Source: [Phialemoniopsis] sp. UDSM-2020
Lineage: Eukaryota > Ascomycota > Sordariomycetes > Thyridiales > Thyridiaceae
Direction of reading: 5' to 3'
DNA: 64,000 bases
Assembly (NCBI GenBank): GCA_018873225.1
Contig: JAEILZ010000009.1
Coordinates: 2,161,501-2,225,500 of the forward strand
Shown: positions 53,805-64,000 of the stretch, piece after piece
Layout of the letters: every line of letters starts with the position of its first letter
Numbering within the stretch: the stretch's first letter is position 1
Notes under the pieces: model-generated
What the model saw: the letters and a program-made list of their open reading frames with translations, nothing else
Told to the model about the DNA's origin: nothing
The model's database searches: none
Position numbers and translations under genes: made by a program

Positions 53805-54153
53805 AGCACTAGAGTGCAGGGAGGCGACAAGCCACAGAAGCTGAGATGTCACTAATTTACTTGATAGAGTAACTTGCGATTAGTCTAATCTTGACCTGAT
53901 TCCAACCCATGCGTGTGTTGTGTGAATGCGACTGCTCTTATGCAAATGCGCTCCTTCGGTGATGACTGACAATGTAGCGCTACACGAGACACACAAGATA
54001 CCTCCTCCTGTGAAAGCAACAGGTAGCATTCTTCTAAGTACGTACTTTAAAAGAGGGCCGATGTCGCGGGCTAGCTTGACACTGCCTTGATATCAATTGC
54101 ATTATCTGTGATACGAAACAAAAGGCTCCTCTAACATTCCAGTAATTCAAGTT

Positions 54154-54220
54154 CGTGTAGACACTTTTCTTGGCGGGACAAGTGGGGTGTGGAGACTTTT
54201 CACAAATAAAGTGTCCACGC
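54154..54220. repeat. inverted repeat with GTGGACACTTT arms
   Basis: Left arm CGTGTAGACACTTTT at 54154-54168, right arm AAAGTGTCCACGC at 54208-54220, about 40 bases between them. Further arms lie at 54302 (AAAGTGTCCACCCA) and 54330 (AAAAAAGTGTCCAG). Confidence 0.65.
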
Positions 54221-54990
54221 ATCCTAATGCGGCGAGACAAAACTGTCCATACGTAAATCAGTTTTCTAGGTGGGGTAATGATGAGCAGACACTATTTCAA
54301 TAAAGTGTCCACCCACCTTGTTAGCCAATAAAAAAAGTGTCCAGATGAATCCTGCCTGTGCACGCACTCAACGCTGTGTAATTGAATGCAAATCGGATTC
54401 TGTGTTATGTTGAGGAGCTCCTAAATTGAACATTCCCGTCACTCAGTAGGCGGATTTATTCTTCTGCTATTCTAGAATCCAGTGGGTCACTAAGATAGCC
54501 AGTTTGCCTTCCTTCGAGATCATTCATATTACGCCTCGTCAGCCATGTGCCATCTTCAATTCAACCCTGCAGACCTGCCCCACGACTCACACACCCACCC
54601 CCTCGATCCCGGGGATCCAACTGCGCTTGTCCCGGGACATTACCTGTTTGCGCCCTCCCTCTTAGTGGCGGCGACCGCACTGATGTTTCTGGCCCTATCT
54701 GCCTCCTTGAAGCGTCCCAACGAAGGCCTTGGTACACCTATTCCCTTGGTACTCGTCACTGGAAATATTCTTACAGGTGACTCACTTGTTATTTGCAATG
54801 GAACCTGAAACTTAAGTGATGTAGCTAAATACGATCTCATCCCATAAAAATACTACAGGTCAAAGGTAGACACTTATTCTGTGCGGTGTAAGGTGCTGTG
54901 GATCGTTTTCTGATAAAGTACCCACTAGTCCAGAAGCCCCGCAGGAAAAATAGTCCACGTTAAAACACTTTTTGTAAGCAGGCTAAAGCC

Positions 54991-55022
54991 TAGTGGACAC
55001 CTTTTTTTAAAAAGTGTCCGCG
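54991..55022. repeat. near-perfect palindrome TGGACAC(C)TTTTT / AAAAAGTGTCC
   Basis: About 25 bases around the T/A-rich centre. The arms are the same GTGGACACTTT sequence as in the cluster 800 bases upstream, and another half-site, GGTAGACACTTA, lies at about 54864. Confidence 0.7.
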
Positions 55023-55554
55023 AAGTTTAGTACCCTGATTCCAAACCGATCCAAACACACTTATGCGCGTTTGTTGCTGCTTTCAATTCATTAAGAACCT
55101 TAGTATAATTACAACCATCGTAGCTCCGTATCGCTGTGGCCGCTCTTCATGCCACCCCTTTGCCCAGCACGTAGGTATCAACGTTGTCAGGGTGCCGCTT
55201 TGAGCTTTTGCGTCTGATATGAAAGGTAGACCCGAATCGGCCTTGCCGCGCGTGATTCATCACCACCATCCTCTACTGACTTTCATCTTCATTTGCCTCT
55301 ACTTTCTCATCGTTCGATGCTCACTGGTCCATATGTAAGCCTCAAATGATCGAAACTGAAGATGCGCCCATTGCTCAACAGCACACCGAGTCCAACGGCA
55401 TTTCACTGGAATGGAAGCAGGCATTCAATTCATAATCACATACATCACTAGATATATCAAACATGCATGCAAATTAGAGGCGCGGAGAGTAATAGCAATC
55501 AATTCATCTAATTAGCGATATGCAAACCCAATCATTACCCACTCTCCTGGGCGA

Positions 55555-57453
55555 CTAAGAAGCTCCGGCGGGGTCTGGTGCTGCTTGCAAATCCCGACTT
55601 GACCATTGCTGTCGCCAGTCTATCAACGGCCATGTGCCAGGCCACACCATGCGCATTTGCGCGGGAACTGACACGTCTTCCATCTCGAGGAAGTTTACAA
55701 ATGACCACAGCTCATCTGACCAGGTCATCTGTAGGCCAGGAGAGCTGTCACCAGACACCCGTAGCTCTGTGTCATCGTCTCTGAGCGCAGGCCGGAGAGT
55801 GTACTTTCCGGACACGATCCTGAAGACGTGGCGAGCGGCTGTGGGTATCCATTGTCGCGGAACACAGGTGTCCCGTGAACTGACCTGAAGGAACTGCAAC
55901 CGGGCGGCAGACTGTGGGCCGCTGATCACATCCCAGATCGACCTTGCCAACCTCTCATCCAGAGCAAGGTTGATCAGTGTGGTGCGGAAGTTGCCCATCT
56001 TGGTGTAGACATCCCCCGCAAACCCCGAGCAGCAGCATACCAGGGTGAGCTCGGCCTGTGTGAGCCGGCTCAATGTCCCCAAGGCACGATACATGCTCGT
56101 CTCCACAGGCTTCGACTCGTGGCGCCGAATGGAGATCTCGAGCGTCTCTAGGTTCGGACATGTAGCGACGAGGCTCGTGATATGGGCCTGGTCAAATACC
56201 TTGACGCCATGATCATACAGACCGTCATCATGACCGACACTGCATGGTACTCGCAGTACCCTCAGACCTGGGTTGAGGGCGTGCTCTATCAACTCAACCG
56301 GGGTGTCAGATCGGAGAGTGACCTCACCCAGCGGTGGAAGGGCCCTGAAGAAGTCCCGCGCACCCTGAACCAGCGCGGCGTATTCGCTCGGCCGGCAGGG
56401 GTTTACGAACACATCCAACCTCTTCAGGTTCGGAAGCTGTACATACTGTGCAGCCTCGTTCAGACCATGGTGGCTGAGCGTGTAGATGGTCAACTCCCCA
56501 AGACAGGTCATATCTATGGCCCGTTCCCAGTCCCGGAGAAAACTGCGGCTTCCTGTCCAGTGGAGCCTTGCCGACACAGGCGAGCCCCGTTGGCTCTGTG
56601 CCCCGGGCATGAACAGTCTGAGCGGGACAGATGACAAGTCCTGCCATCTCCAGATACACAGACCAAGCCCACCTACCCTTTTCAAGTTCTTCGCCTTCGA
56701 AAAGAGCATCGTCATCTCTACCAAAGCGTCAGCATATAGCTGCTGGACTTGCAAGGGTGTTGGCCACCTGGGTCCTCCTTGAGGACCCGGTGTCCAGACC
56801 AGATCAATCTCGACGCTATGCAGTAGCGGAGAGACGAGGACGTGGATGAGATGAGGCGTCATCGACCACTGGTCGCTTTCTACCGGTGGGACAAGTCGGA
56901 GACACCCAAGGTGGATCCGGCATTTCTTGCCTTCCTTATTCTCGAGGGCACCCAATAAAGTTATCGGAAACCCACAGTCCCCGTTGAACGTCAAGTCGGC
57001 CAGCGAGGACAGCCGCATGACGAGGAGCGCCACTGCTACCCATCCACCCTGGGTCACCAGCCTCAGCATTCGTGTCCGCGAGAACACCAGTGAATGTCTG
57101 GGACTCTGATCCACGGCTTCCTGGTAGGAAAACCACGGCTCACTGTATCTCAGACGTGAACCGGGCCTCAGGATCGTTGACGCCGCACATGTAATCTTGA
57201 CATGGCGGACCGTCGTCTCTGCACCATAACGCCTCAGCAGATCCGCAAACTTGATTGCGTCTGCGCGAAGCTGTCCCGCATTGGACACCACGAGCTCGAT
57301 GTGTGTGAATGCGGCCCCCAGGGCAATTTCTTTGAATGCCCTGTTCGTCCGTCCCAACGCCGCCAAACTCTGCCTGTGTGAGGCTCGAATCTTGTCAATG
57401 AGGAGATTCCTCATCTCCGCCGGTATCGTCTCAAATTTGCTGCGCGTATCCAT
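55555..57453 (-). CDS. F-box-like protein with leucine-rich region, 632 aa
   Basis: Start 57453 (MDTRSKFETIPAEMRNLLID); an upstream in-frame ATG at 57504 would add 17 residues. Residues about 7-55 look like a fungal F-box: FETIPAEMRNLLIDKI, then LAALGRTNRAFKEIALGAAF. This would recruit substrates to an SCF ubiquitin ligase. The rest has recurring L-x-x-L-x-L segments typical of F-box/LRR proteins (LRLVTQGGWVAVALLVMRLS, LPNLKRLDVFVNPC, CPNLETLEISIRRHE, LTQAELTLVCCC). No other domain recognised. Intronless. F-box genes of this kind are strongly expanded and variable in filamentous fungi. Confidence 0.8.
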   Translation of the reverse strand: MDTRSKFETIPAEMRNLLIDKIRASHRQSLAALGRTNRAFKEIALGAAFTHIELVVSNAGQLRADAIKFADLLRRYGAETTVRHVKITCAASTILRPGSRLRYSEPWFSYQEAVDQSPRHSLVFSRTRMLRLVTQGGWVAVALLVMRLSSLADLTFNGDCGFPITLLGALENKEGKKCRIHLGCLRLVPPVESDQWSMTPHLIHVLVSPLLHSVEIDLVWTPGPQGGPRWPTPLQVQQLYADALVEMTMLFSKAKNLKRVGGLGLCIWRWQDLSSVPLRLFMPGAQSQRGSPVSARLHWTGSRSFLRDWERAIDMTCLGELTIYTLSHHGLNEAAQYVQLPNLKRLDVFVNPCRPSEYAALVQGARDFFRALPPLGEVTLRSDTPVELIEHALNPGLRVLRVPCSVGHDDGLYDHGVKVFDQAHITSLVATCPNLETLEISIRRHESKPVETSMYRALGTLSRLTQAELTLVCCCSGFAGDVYTKMGNFRTTLINLALDERLARSIWDVISGPQSAARLQFLQVSSRDTCVPRQWIPTAARHVFRIVSGKYTLRPALRDDDTELRVSGDSSPGLQMTWSDELWSFVNFLEMEDVSVPAQMRMVWPGTWPLIDWRQQWSSRDLQAAPDPAGAS

Positions 57454-57901
57454 TGTGTGTGGATGCTCTAATAGAAACATATCAACACGGTCAGCTTCAT
57501 GCATGCTTGATCAAACTTTCATGCAAAAGTGATGGCCAAGGTGAGATGGGAGACGCGTCACTTACCAATTGCAGTTTGATTTGTGAGATAAACAAATTGA
57601 GAGACCATCGAGAGAGGGCCCCAGGAAATATGCTTAAATCATGAGACAGGACAGGCGGGCAATCCGCCAGGCACAACAATGATTTCCACCACAAGATCAC
57701 ATAGTCACGAACATACATAGATACATACAGCATACGCACACAGCACACGGCACATACATTATGACAATCACAGACATTGCATTAGAAATAGTTGAGAGGC
57801 AACACAAGTAAACATTGATAACTTAATCTACTCAACGCCTTCAAAAATAAAGAGCAAGAAAGAAATCCTCCGTGACCGCGACAACATTTGTGTTGCCACA
57901 A
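57454..57901. other. intergenic
   Basis: 448 bases between the F-box-like gene start and the stop of the next gene. Tandem ACATAC-type simple sequence at about 57715-57760. Confidence 0.4.
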
Positions 57902-59398
57902 TCAGCCATCAGTCAGGGGTCCGAAATCCCGAAGCATGCGAACGGGTTCCTTCTCACCCTGGCCGATGTTCCTACGGCCTGGGGGTTTCATGAATCCCGA
58001 ACCCGACTTGGGCTCAATAAAGGCGTTGGCCAATGGGCCACCCTTTTGAGCCGAGGACGAAGTGCTTGTGCTATCACCTCGAGGGGTAGCACCATCTTCG
58101 TCCGGCATCTCGACGTCGTCATTGCCATCATCCTTGGCTCCATCATTGCCGTTCTCATCGACACCTGCCATCTCTGCGTCGGTGTAGCCGGTGATAGGCT
58201 GCCGGTCAGCAGCGTCAGAGTCCTTCGGGTGGTTCTCAAGGAAACTCTTTCCCCCAACCGTCTCATTCCAGCGGTCATTTTCGTCGACGAGGTTCCTCTT
58301 CACCACTTGAAATGACCGTGTTCTAGAATCTTGGGTGAGCGTGTTCCTGGGGTATGTCTTGTAGTCCCAGTTCTCCCATGGCTTCAGCAACTTGAAGTTC
58401 CTGATGGCGAACTGTATCGACACGGGGAATTGGTGGTAATCTTTACCAAATTCCAAGGCGTAGTCTCCCCAGTCCTCCTTGGTCCTGAACGGGGCCAGTC
58501 GGCCGCGGCCAGTGACCATCTTCTGGTACACCTGCTCCCGTGGCCACTTGTCCTTGAAGGGGCAACCGTCCCAATAGTGAGTGACTACCTCGCACATGAA
58601 ACAGCCCAGCATGTAGCCTTTGTTCTTGTACGTCGGACCAACACACTGGGCGAGCGTATGTGTTTCCTGCTGCGTGCACGCCCTGTTGGCACACTTTGTG
58701 GCCGGCTCCGGTGGGAACTTTGGCTCCGGCTTGTCGATATCCATCTCTGTGACGGGGTTATCCTGACCGCCCTTGCCGTCTTTGACCAGCTTGGCTTGTA
58801 CCGACGCAGCCTTAATCTTTCTGCGACGAGAAGCCTCTTTGATGCCACCAGACCTGAGACCATTGGTTCGTGGGGCCTGGTTGTAGCCTATTGTCGTCTT
58901 GTCTCCTTCCTTCATATTGGCCAACGAAGTGCCCAACATGCCCCAGGCCGTTCCTGCTGCCGAGTGGTCGATGCTCACCTCGTAGCTGGTTGGGCCTGTC
59001 GAAGTGTACAGGTTGCTTCGTGAGCGGTCGTGCCTATGCTGCAGCACCCGGCCTCCACGATTGTTGTATCGAAGCGCCGAGCCCGAAACCAGCGGCTCCA
59101 CCGGATTTTGTCGCTCAAGCAAGCGAGCCAAATCATTGGGGGTCATCTTCAACCGCTGCGCCGCAGGAACTAGCTGCCCTGCGGCAGGATCCTGTCCTGG
59201 AGGACCATCGTCCGCCTTGCGCTTCTGCACAGCAGAAGACGTCCCCTGAGACGGCTCAGCGCCTGTGGGGCGCTGAGACTGCTCACCCGTACCCTGAGAC
59301 TTCTCAGCACCTGTGGGGCGCTGAGCCTGCTCCTTCCCTTTGCCTTTGTCCTTGCCCTGCTCCTTGGAAGCAGAACCGCCCGTGCCGTTCGACGCCAT
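57902..59398 (-). CDS. protein of unknown function with Cys/His cluster, 498 aa, intronless
   Basis: Start 59398 (MASNGTGGSASKEQGKDKGK); in-frame ATG 59515 adds a leader-like 39 residues. The N-terminus is low complexity with two copies of a 15-17 residue unit (QRPTGAEKSQGTGEQS, QRPTGAEPSQGTSSA) that is also repeated at DNA level (59230-59330). A middle segment holds NDLARLLERQNPVEPLVSGS and a basic patch, EASRRRKIKAASVQAK. The only cysteines cluster in CANRACTQQETHTLAQC and GYMLGCFMCEVVTHYWDGCP, a likely zinc-binding knuckle-type module. It is followed by WGDYALEFGKDYHQFPVSIQ. The C-terminus is acidic and disordered. Possibly a nucleic-acid-binding nuclear protein (inference). Family not recognised. 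Confidence 0.7.
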   Translation of the reverse strand: MASNGTGGSASKEQGKDKGKGKEQAQRPTGAEKSQGTGEQSQRPTGAEPSQGTSSAVQKRKADDGPPGQDPAAGQLVPAAQRLKMTPNDLARLLERQNPVEPLVSGSALRYNNRGGRVLQHRHDRSRSNLYTSTGPTSYEVSIDHSAAGTAWGMLGTSLANMKEGDKTTIGYNQAPRTNGLRSGGIKEASRRRKIKAASVQAKLVKDGKGGQDNPVTEMDIDKPEPKFPPEPATKCANRACTQQETHTLAQCVGPTYKNKGYMLGCFMCEVVTHYWDGCPFKDKWPREQVYQKMVTGRGRLAPFRTKEDWGDYALEFGKDYHQFPVSIQFAIRNFKLLKPWENWDYKTYPRNTLTQDSRTRSFQVVKRNLVDENDRWNETVGGKSFLENHPKDSDAADRQPITGYTDAEMAGVDENGNDGAKDDGNDDVEMPDEDGATPRGDSTSTSSSAQKGGPLANAFIEPKSGSGFMKPPGRRNIGQGEKEPVRMLRDFGPLTDG

Positions 59399-60382
59399 CT
59401 TGATCACCTTGTCTTCCGATTTTAATCTTTGAATTTTTAAAATCTGAAAATGTGTCGAGATGATTGTTTTGAGAGAAAGTTGAGGAGATGGGAGCCTTGG
59501 AGGGGGGGGGCGCATTAATTATTTCCTGCGTGCGCGTGCTTGGACCCACTTTAAAGGCTGGCCAATCAAATAATTTTGTCTGGTCTTAGGGAGCTCAATG
59601 CAGCATGTGGGTCATCACTAAAGTACTCAGGTATGTCAAACTTGGGCAAACATATGAAATGTAAGGGTACAGGGCAGATCGCTCTTTTACAAGGTGCCTG
59701 GGGTGCGACAGTGTCAACGAGAGGCTTGATCTCACTGACAGCATAGCCTTGTCATGACTTTTCATGACGATTCAGGATGATGATAGGGCCAAAGCAATGC
59801 TCACACGAAGTCCTCGCTCCGCTCAAAGGCTAGATAGTGTAAGGGCAAGAAGGTAATCTTCTGAGATACTTATCATCAATGAACGCCCGGTTCTGCAAGC
59901 CATGAAAGATACAAGCCCAGACATGACAAACTTCCGTCTCCACCAGGGCACGGCTCAACACTTGCCGCTAAGTAAGCTTCTCTCCAGCTCAGTCGCTGTT
60001 GTTCCGGTCAGAGAGAATCTACATATAAGCTCCAGGAAAAGGCCAATTAATAGTTTTACCTAAAGGCAAGCCAGTTGATATTGACCATCAGACAATATTT
60101 GCTTACGTCTCAATTTGGTCCCAGGAGGTTCAAGGCTGCACATGGAAGCCAATTGACTTTGCAAAACTATCACGATCCCATATCAATCGGGACCTCACAT
60201 CAGTAAAGTCATACTGTGGTCCCGACCAGTTAGCGACAGAATTGGCCTGGCCGTGGCTAACAATCAATCTGTTACTCTGAACAGTATCAAGAAAGCTCCT
60301 ACTGACCTGCCTCGAAAGGACGGCCGCGGGTATCATACACCACACCAAAGATCATATTTGCAAGTCCTTCGAATACAGAAGC
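59399..60382. other. intergenic, about 1 kb
   Basis: No supported gene or repeat. Confidence 0.4.
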
Positions 60383-61528
60383 CTACTCTGCGACTTTGAC
60401 GACAACCTTGCCTCGAGAATGCTTGCTGCCCACGCGATCAAAGGCCTGGAAAACAGGATCATCAGTTTTTGGGTATCAGATAGAAACGAGCGTGTTGAAA
60501 CTCACCTTGACAGCATCGGCCATGCTGTACTCGGAGTCGATCAGGATCTCCTTCAGCAGCCCGTCCTCGACCCACTTGGACACCGCCCTCGCATTGTCGC
60601 CCGAGGGTGTCAGACCCAGCATCTTGTACCGCCTCGGGGTGCCGCCGAGGAAGCGCGGCAGCAACAGGCCGGCGGTGATACCAACGATGTTGGAAGGGTC
60701 GCCGGCGATGTTGATGAAGGCGCCCTCAGGCTTGAGGTAGGCCGGCGAGCCGACGTAGATGGGGTGGGATCCGGCGCAGTCAAAGATGAAGTCGAACTGG
60801 CGGCTGCCGTACTCTTTGGCAATGTACTCGGGCAGCGGGTTGTGTGCCGTGTAGTCGATCATCTGTCCCTACTGTCAGAATCATGGATCGCCGTCACTGC
60901 ACTCCGTGTCAGAACTCACCTCGGTAGCGCCCAGCTTCCGCACCATCTCGTGGTTGCCCGCCGAGCACAGGCCCACCACCTCAGCGCCCATGTTGCTGGC
61001 GATCTGCACCAATACCGAGCCCACGCCGCCGCTGGCGCCAATGACCATGACCCTCTTGCCGGGCCCGATATTGCCCTTGCCCGCAGTCTGCATCATCAGG
61101 TGCGCCGTCTGCGTCGCGATGCCTAGGCCCGCCGACCTCGCGCCGCCCCATCCGGCAGGCTGCGGCGCCACCAGCGACGCCGCCACAGTGACGTACTCCG
61201 CCAGAGACCCGGTGCCCCAGAACACGGAGCCCACGTTCAGTGCACCGCAGACCAAAGCACCCTTGCCTGTGGCTGCAGGCACATCGGCGCCAGCCGCGAC
61301 GACCTCGCCGGCAAAGTCGAGGCCCGTGACGGCGCCCCAGCGATTGGGCAGCCAGGTTGGGATCATCTTGAGGTAGGCGAAGTCGGCCGGGTTGAGCGAG
61401 GCGTGGGTGACGCGAACGAGAATCTGGCCACGGCGCGGTGGGCGGGGCGCTGCTACGGTGCGCAGGGCGAGGGACTTTGCGGGCAGGCCGTTGCGGGCTA
61501 TGACCCAGGCCTTCATGGGGAGATCCAT
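60383..61528 (-). CDS. medium-chain zinc-type/quinone oxidoreductase (MDR), 342 aa
   Basis: NAD(P)H-dependent reductase of the quinone-oxidoreductase / RTN4IP1-like branch. Exons (minus) 61528-60920, 60862-60506, 60445-60383. The N-terminal GroES-like domain has RVTHASLNPADFAYLK and AVTGLDFAGEVVAAG; the zinc-ligand Cys/His set of true alcohol dehydrogenases is missing. The Rossmann domain has GKRVMVIGASGGVGSVLVQI (about residues 155-175), MGAEVVGLCSAGNHEMVRKLGA split by the first intron at GATE/MIDY, and FDFIFDCAGSHPIYV. The short last exon completes the usual ending AFDRVGSKHSRGKVVVKV. The intron 2 acceptor directly before ATG 60862 is best because it keeps MIDYTAHNP in phase. No signal peptide. 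Substrate unknown. Confidence 0.92.
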
Positions 61529-63411
61529 GTTTGCCGGATCTTGACAGTGATGGGTGTACTTGGTGGGATGAAAGGTGAGGGTGAGATTGAGGTGCAAGCA
61601 AGGCTAATTGATGCTCTATGCTTGTGAAACGTGTATTCAATCGTTGACGTCGTTTATCGCTATCTTGGACCCCTGATTCTAGCTCTTGTCTCGGTGTTTT
61701 GGCTTTATACGCTTTGGCCCGCCCTGCTTAGTCATTCTGCATAACAAGCATAACACCTAAGAATGACCACAAAAGTGGAATCGGACTCGACGTTTCGCAC
61801 TCAGGCTCCGCCGGTCTTGGTGATTCAATTTGCCCGATTAATGGCAAGGCCCACCAGAGCAAAAAGAGTTGACTTTGAATAGTTTCCTTGGAGCCTGATT
61901 TTGAAGATGTTATATCTATGTCAAATCAGTTGGCGCTTGCCTGAGAATTCTGGGTCACAAATCGATTGCGTTGGAGATACCCAAATCTTCAACACCTCAT
62001 CACGTATTCCCAAAATATGGGTTGCGTTCTTACCTTGATCGAGTGAAGCTATATCAAAGTCGCATCCGTAAGTTATCGACAAATTAAAGCCGTTCAGTCT
62101 TCGATAGGATGAAGTGGCTTACTACGAGCCTAATGTGCGTCGATAACAGCACCTGCACTGTGGGAGCTTTGCTCAACCGTTAACTTGGTGAAAGCTGAAT
62201 CTGTCTCAATAAAAACTGTAATTCATGTACGTGCGTTGCGCCAACGGCTTCAGCAGGCCTACAGCCAGTAGAGCTCTCCATCCAGATTGCTCAAGGTTTT
62301 GCTGAGTTCGTTCCATGTTTCGACATACCTACTCATCGGTTGCGAAATAGAAATTGGAGGCGATTTGATTGGTGTCGCGTTTGGTTGGCTAGGTTGTCGA
62401 TACAATCCAAATTGTTTAAGGGTCGAGTGAACGTTGCATGACGGAGTAAAGCGGTCATCGACCAAAGCTGCATGCGGCTGGAGCTAGCTTGTGGCAAAAT
62501 GCTTTCCCTAGGCTTGCTGGCAGACTACTGGGACTAAGTGCCGAGGCAGGCCCCAACGATAGGTACGGCAGGTCAAATTCACTTGTACTTAGATTCAACA
62601 ATGAATTTTAAGGTTCTGACTGTGCAAATAACAAACATCTGTGGCCTGGAGATACATGACCCAATAAAGACCCCGCGCATACTCCGACAGAAAGTCGCAT
62701 CCAACCAAAGGTCACAAGAGACACTGCCGAAGTTGATTGCTCTCGAATCGTAAGACTGGCCCACAAGTGGCGGCCACGCGCGTGAAAATTGCCGTGGGAA
62801 ATCTGGACACGCGGGCAAAATACAAGGGTCACCAGTCGGATGGGATTTGGCGCTAAAGAAACACACCTGAATATTGTCCACCGGGATCCGTCGGGTGGGC
62901 AGATGGGCCCTAATAGTGCAGGCTGGGACATGCTGGGGCAAAAGCTGGGAAGAAGACGCCCATCCAACCAACCACGGCCAAAACATCCAGACGCGCTGAA
63001 ACCCGATCAGGCAGGCCGGCAAAAGCTCACTGCGACCGACGTCCAACAATTTGACCGAACCAGACACACCCAGACACACTTGAACGAGAATAAGGGGTGG
63101 TGAGAAGCGAAGAATCTTCATCACATGGGAAACGCGACGCCCGTACTTAACAGCTCACTCACTCACTCACCGGATCCAAGCCCCTCATCTCCAAGGACCC
63201 TTTTTCCCCCTTCCAACCGTCGCCGTGGTGGAGAGAGATCAAGTGATCAACACACACGACACACACCAAAAAAGGCCCAAGGTCGCAGATTCTCACTGAA
63301 TCTCCCTTATCTCACGGGGCGTGTGCCGCTGCCGCCCTCTCATACCCGCCCGCGCAACCTCTCGCGTCATTCACCGCCGTCGCAAAGCACACATCACAAA
63401 CGTCCACAATC
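61529..63411. other. intergenic, 1.9 kb
   Basis: No supported gene. A tetranucleotide run CTCACTCACTCACTCA at about 63164 lies in the promoter or leader of the last gene. Confidence 0.4.
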
Positions 63412-63980
63412 ATGGCAACGACGACCGCGTCAACGTCGTCCTCGCCGGAGCCAGAGGTGCCCATGGGCCTCCCCGTCATCGACCTGGACCTCTTCACCAG
63501 CGGCAGCGGGCCTGACTCCCCCGCCGCGCGCGCCGAGTGCGCCCGCGCCGCCCAGGCCCTCATCACCTACGGCGCCCTCGTCCTGCACGACAGCCGCGTC
63601 TCCGAGGCCGACAACGCCTCCTTCCTCGACCTCATGGAGGAGTACTTTGCGCAGCCCGACGACGCCCTGCGCCAGGACGAACGGCCCGAGCTGTCGTACC
63701 AGGTCGGCATCACGCTCGACAACACCGAGAAGCCCAAGTGCGCCGTCGACGAGCCGTGCCTGCGCGTCATCGAGCGCCTCGCGCCCTCGGAGAGGCCGCG
63801 CGACGTCTCGGCGCACCAGCCGGACCCGAAATGCCGGTTCTTCTGGCGCGTCGTCGAGGAGCCGCCGTACGCGAGCGAGTTCCCCGGGTTGAATGCTGCT
63901 AATGTAACGCCCGCGGCGCCGGGGATCAGGGAGAAGTGGAGGCCGACCATGGACCAGTGGGGCGCGTCGATGAAGACTGC
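63412..63980 (+). CDS. 2OG-Fe(II) oxygenase (IPNS/DIOX_N type), first exon only, cut by window end
   Basis: The first exon encodes 189 residues and ends at a good donor (GC/GTGAGTGTTT at 63981), so the gene continues outside the window. MGLPVIDLDLFTSGSG is the standard start of the non-heme dioxygenase N-terminal domain (DIOX_N). It is followed by ARAAQALITYGALVLHDSRV and ASFLDLMEEYFAQPDDALRQ, both typical of that domain. The catalytic H-x-D...H core would lie in later exons. Fungal members of this type are often annotated as clavaminate-synthase-like or isopenicillin-N-synthase-like proteins; product unknown. CA/CT-rich leader upstream. Confidence 0.85.
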
Positions 63981-64000
63981 GTGAGTGTTTTTCCCTTCTC

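Larger units (their letters stand above)
53805..55554. other. AT-rich intergenic region with palindrome cluster
   Basis: 1.75 kb with many copies of a GTGGACACTTT-type motif (see 54154-55020) and no gene with a recognisable signature. An 87-codon ORF at 54545 is not supported. Confidence 0.5.

Noticed and set aside
54545..54808. 87-codon ORF with a hydrophobic segment
   Set aside because: Lies inside the palindrome-rich AT region, no family similarity, no supporting context.
1..64000. Starship captain (DUF3435 tyrosine recombinase), transposase or reverse transcriptase
   Set aside because: Looked for because of the accessory character of 48-59 kb, but no such domain was seen in any frame.
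1..64000. CRISPR arrays, rRNA genes, bacterial-type operons
   Set aside because: None visible; the gene structure is eukaryotic throughout.

Overview
The window reads as nuclear DNA of a filamentous ascomycete (Pezizomycotina, probably Sordariomycetes). Genes have short GT-AG introns of about 45 to 100 bases, often with CTAAC/CTGAC-type branch sites. Genes lie on both strands without operons, and the families are typically fungal: Zn2Cys6 regulators, Fungal_trans_2 regulators, DUF3669, GH28, PhyH, and basic-region/ankyrin regulators. No rRNA, convincing tRNA, CRISPR or complete transposase was seen. Species-level identity is inference only.

Left part (1-25 kb): a small cupin protein, a Zn2Cys6 regulator, a DUF3669 protein lying between a repeat pair and a relic of the regulator's tail, a CocE-type hydrolase, a type II membrane glycosyltransferase-like protein, a Fungal_trans_2 regulator, a two-copy repeat at 12.1/12.8 kb, a GNAT acetyltransferase, then SDR - Zn2Cys6/Fungal_trans_2 regulator - PhyH dioxygenase - APC permease. 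The last four could form a small metabolic cluster. A large ankyrin protein with a STAND-type N-terminus follows.

Middle part (25-47 kb): a small secreted cysteine-containing protein, a novel acidic protein, a conserved ascomycete nuclear-type protein, a bZIP-basic-region plus ankyrin (bANK, ToxE-like) regulator, three coiled-coil genes, and a NACHT_N-like fragment. Two of the coiled-coil genes are paralogues that share an ATG-only first exon. Next come a long phospholipase D, a glycolipid transfer protein of the HET-C2 type, a secreted threonine-rich repeat protein and a secreted GH28 pectinase.

Right part (47-60 kb): five large ORFs without visible introns (acidic EEEQ-repeat protein, long coiled-coil protein, unknown protein, F-box-like protein, cysteine-motif protein). 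They are interspersed with a relic of a paralogue and a cluster of GTGGACACTTT palindromes. This block looks like accessory DNA. The window ends with a medium-chain oxidoreductase and the first exon of a 2OG-Fe(II) oxygenase.

The strongest candidates for something undescribed are (a) the coiled-coil paralogue pair with split start codons at 34-37 kb, (b) an 18-bp motif (TTAGGYAGTGGGATARYC) occurring five times and twice bracketing a gene at about 1.33-1.35 kb spacing, and (c) the intron-free orphan block at 48-59.4 kb with its palindrome cluster.
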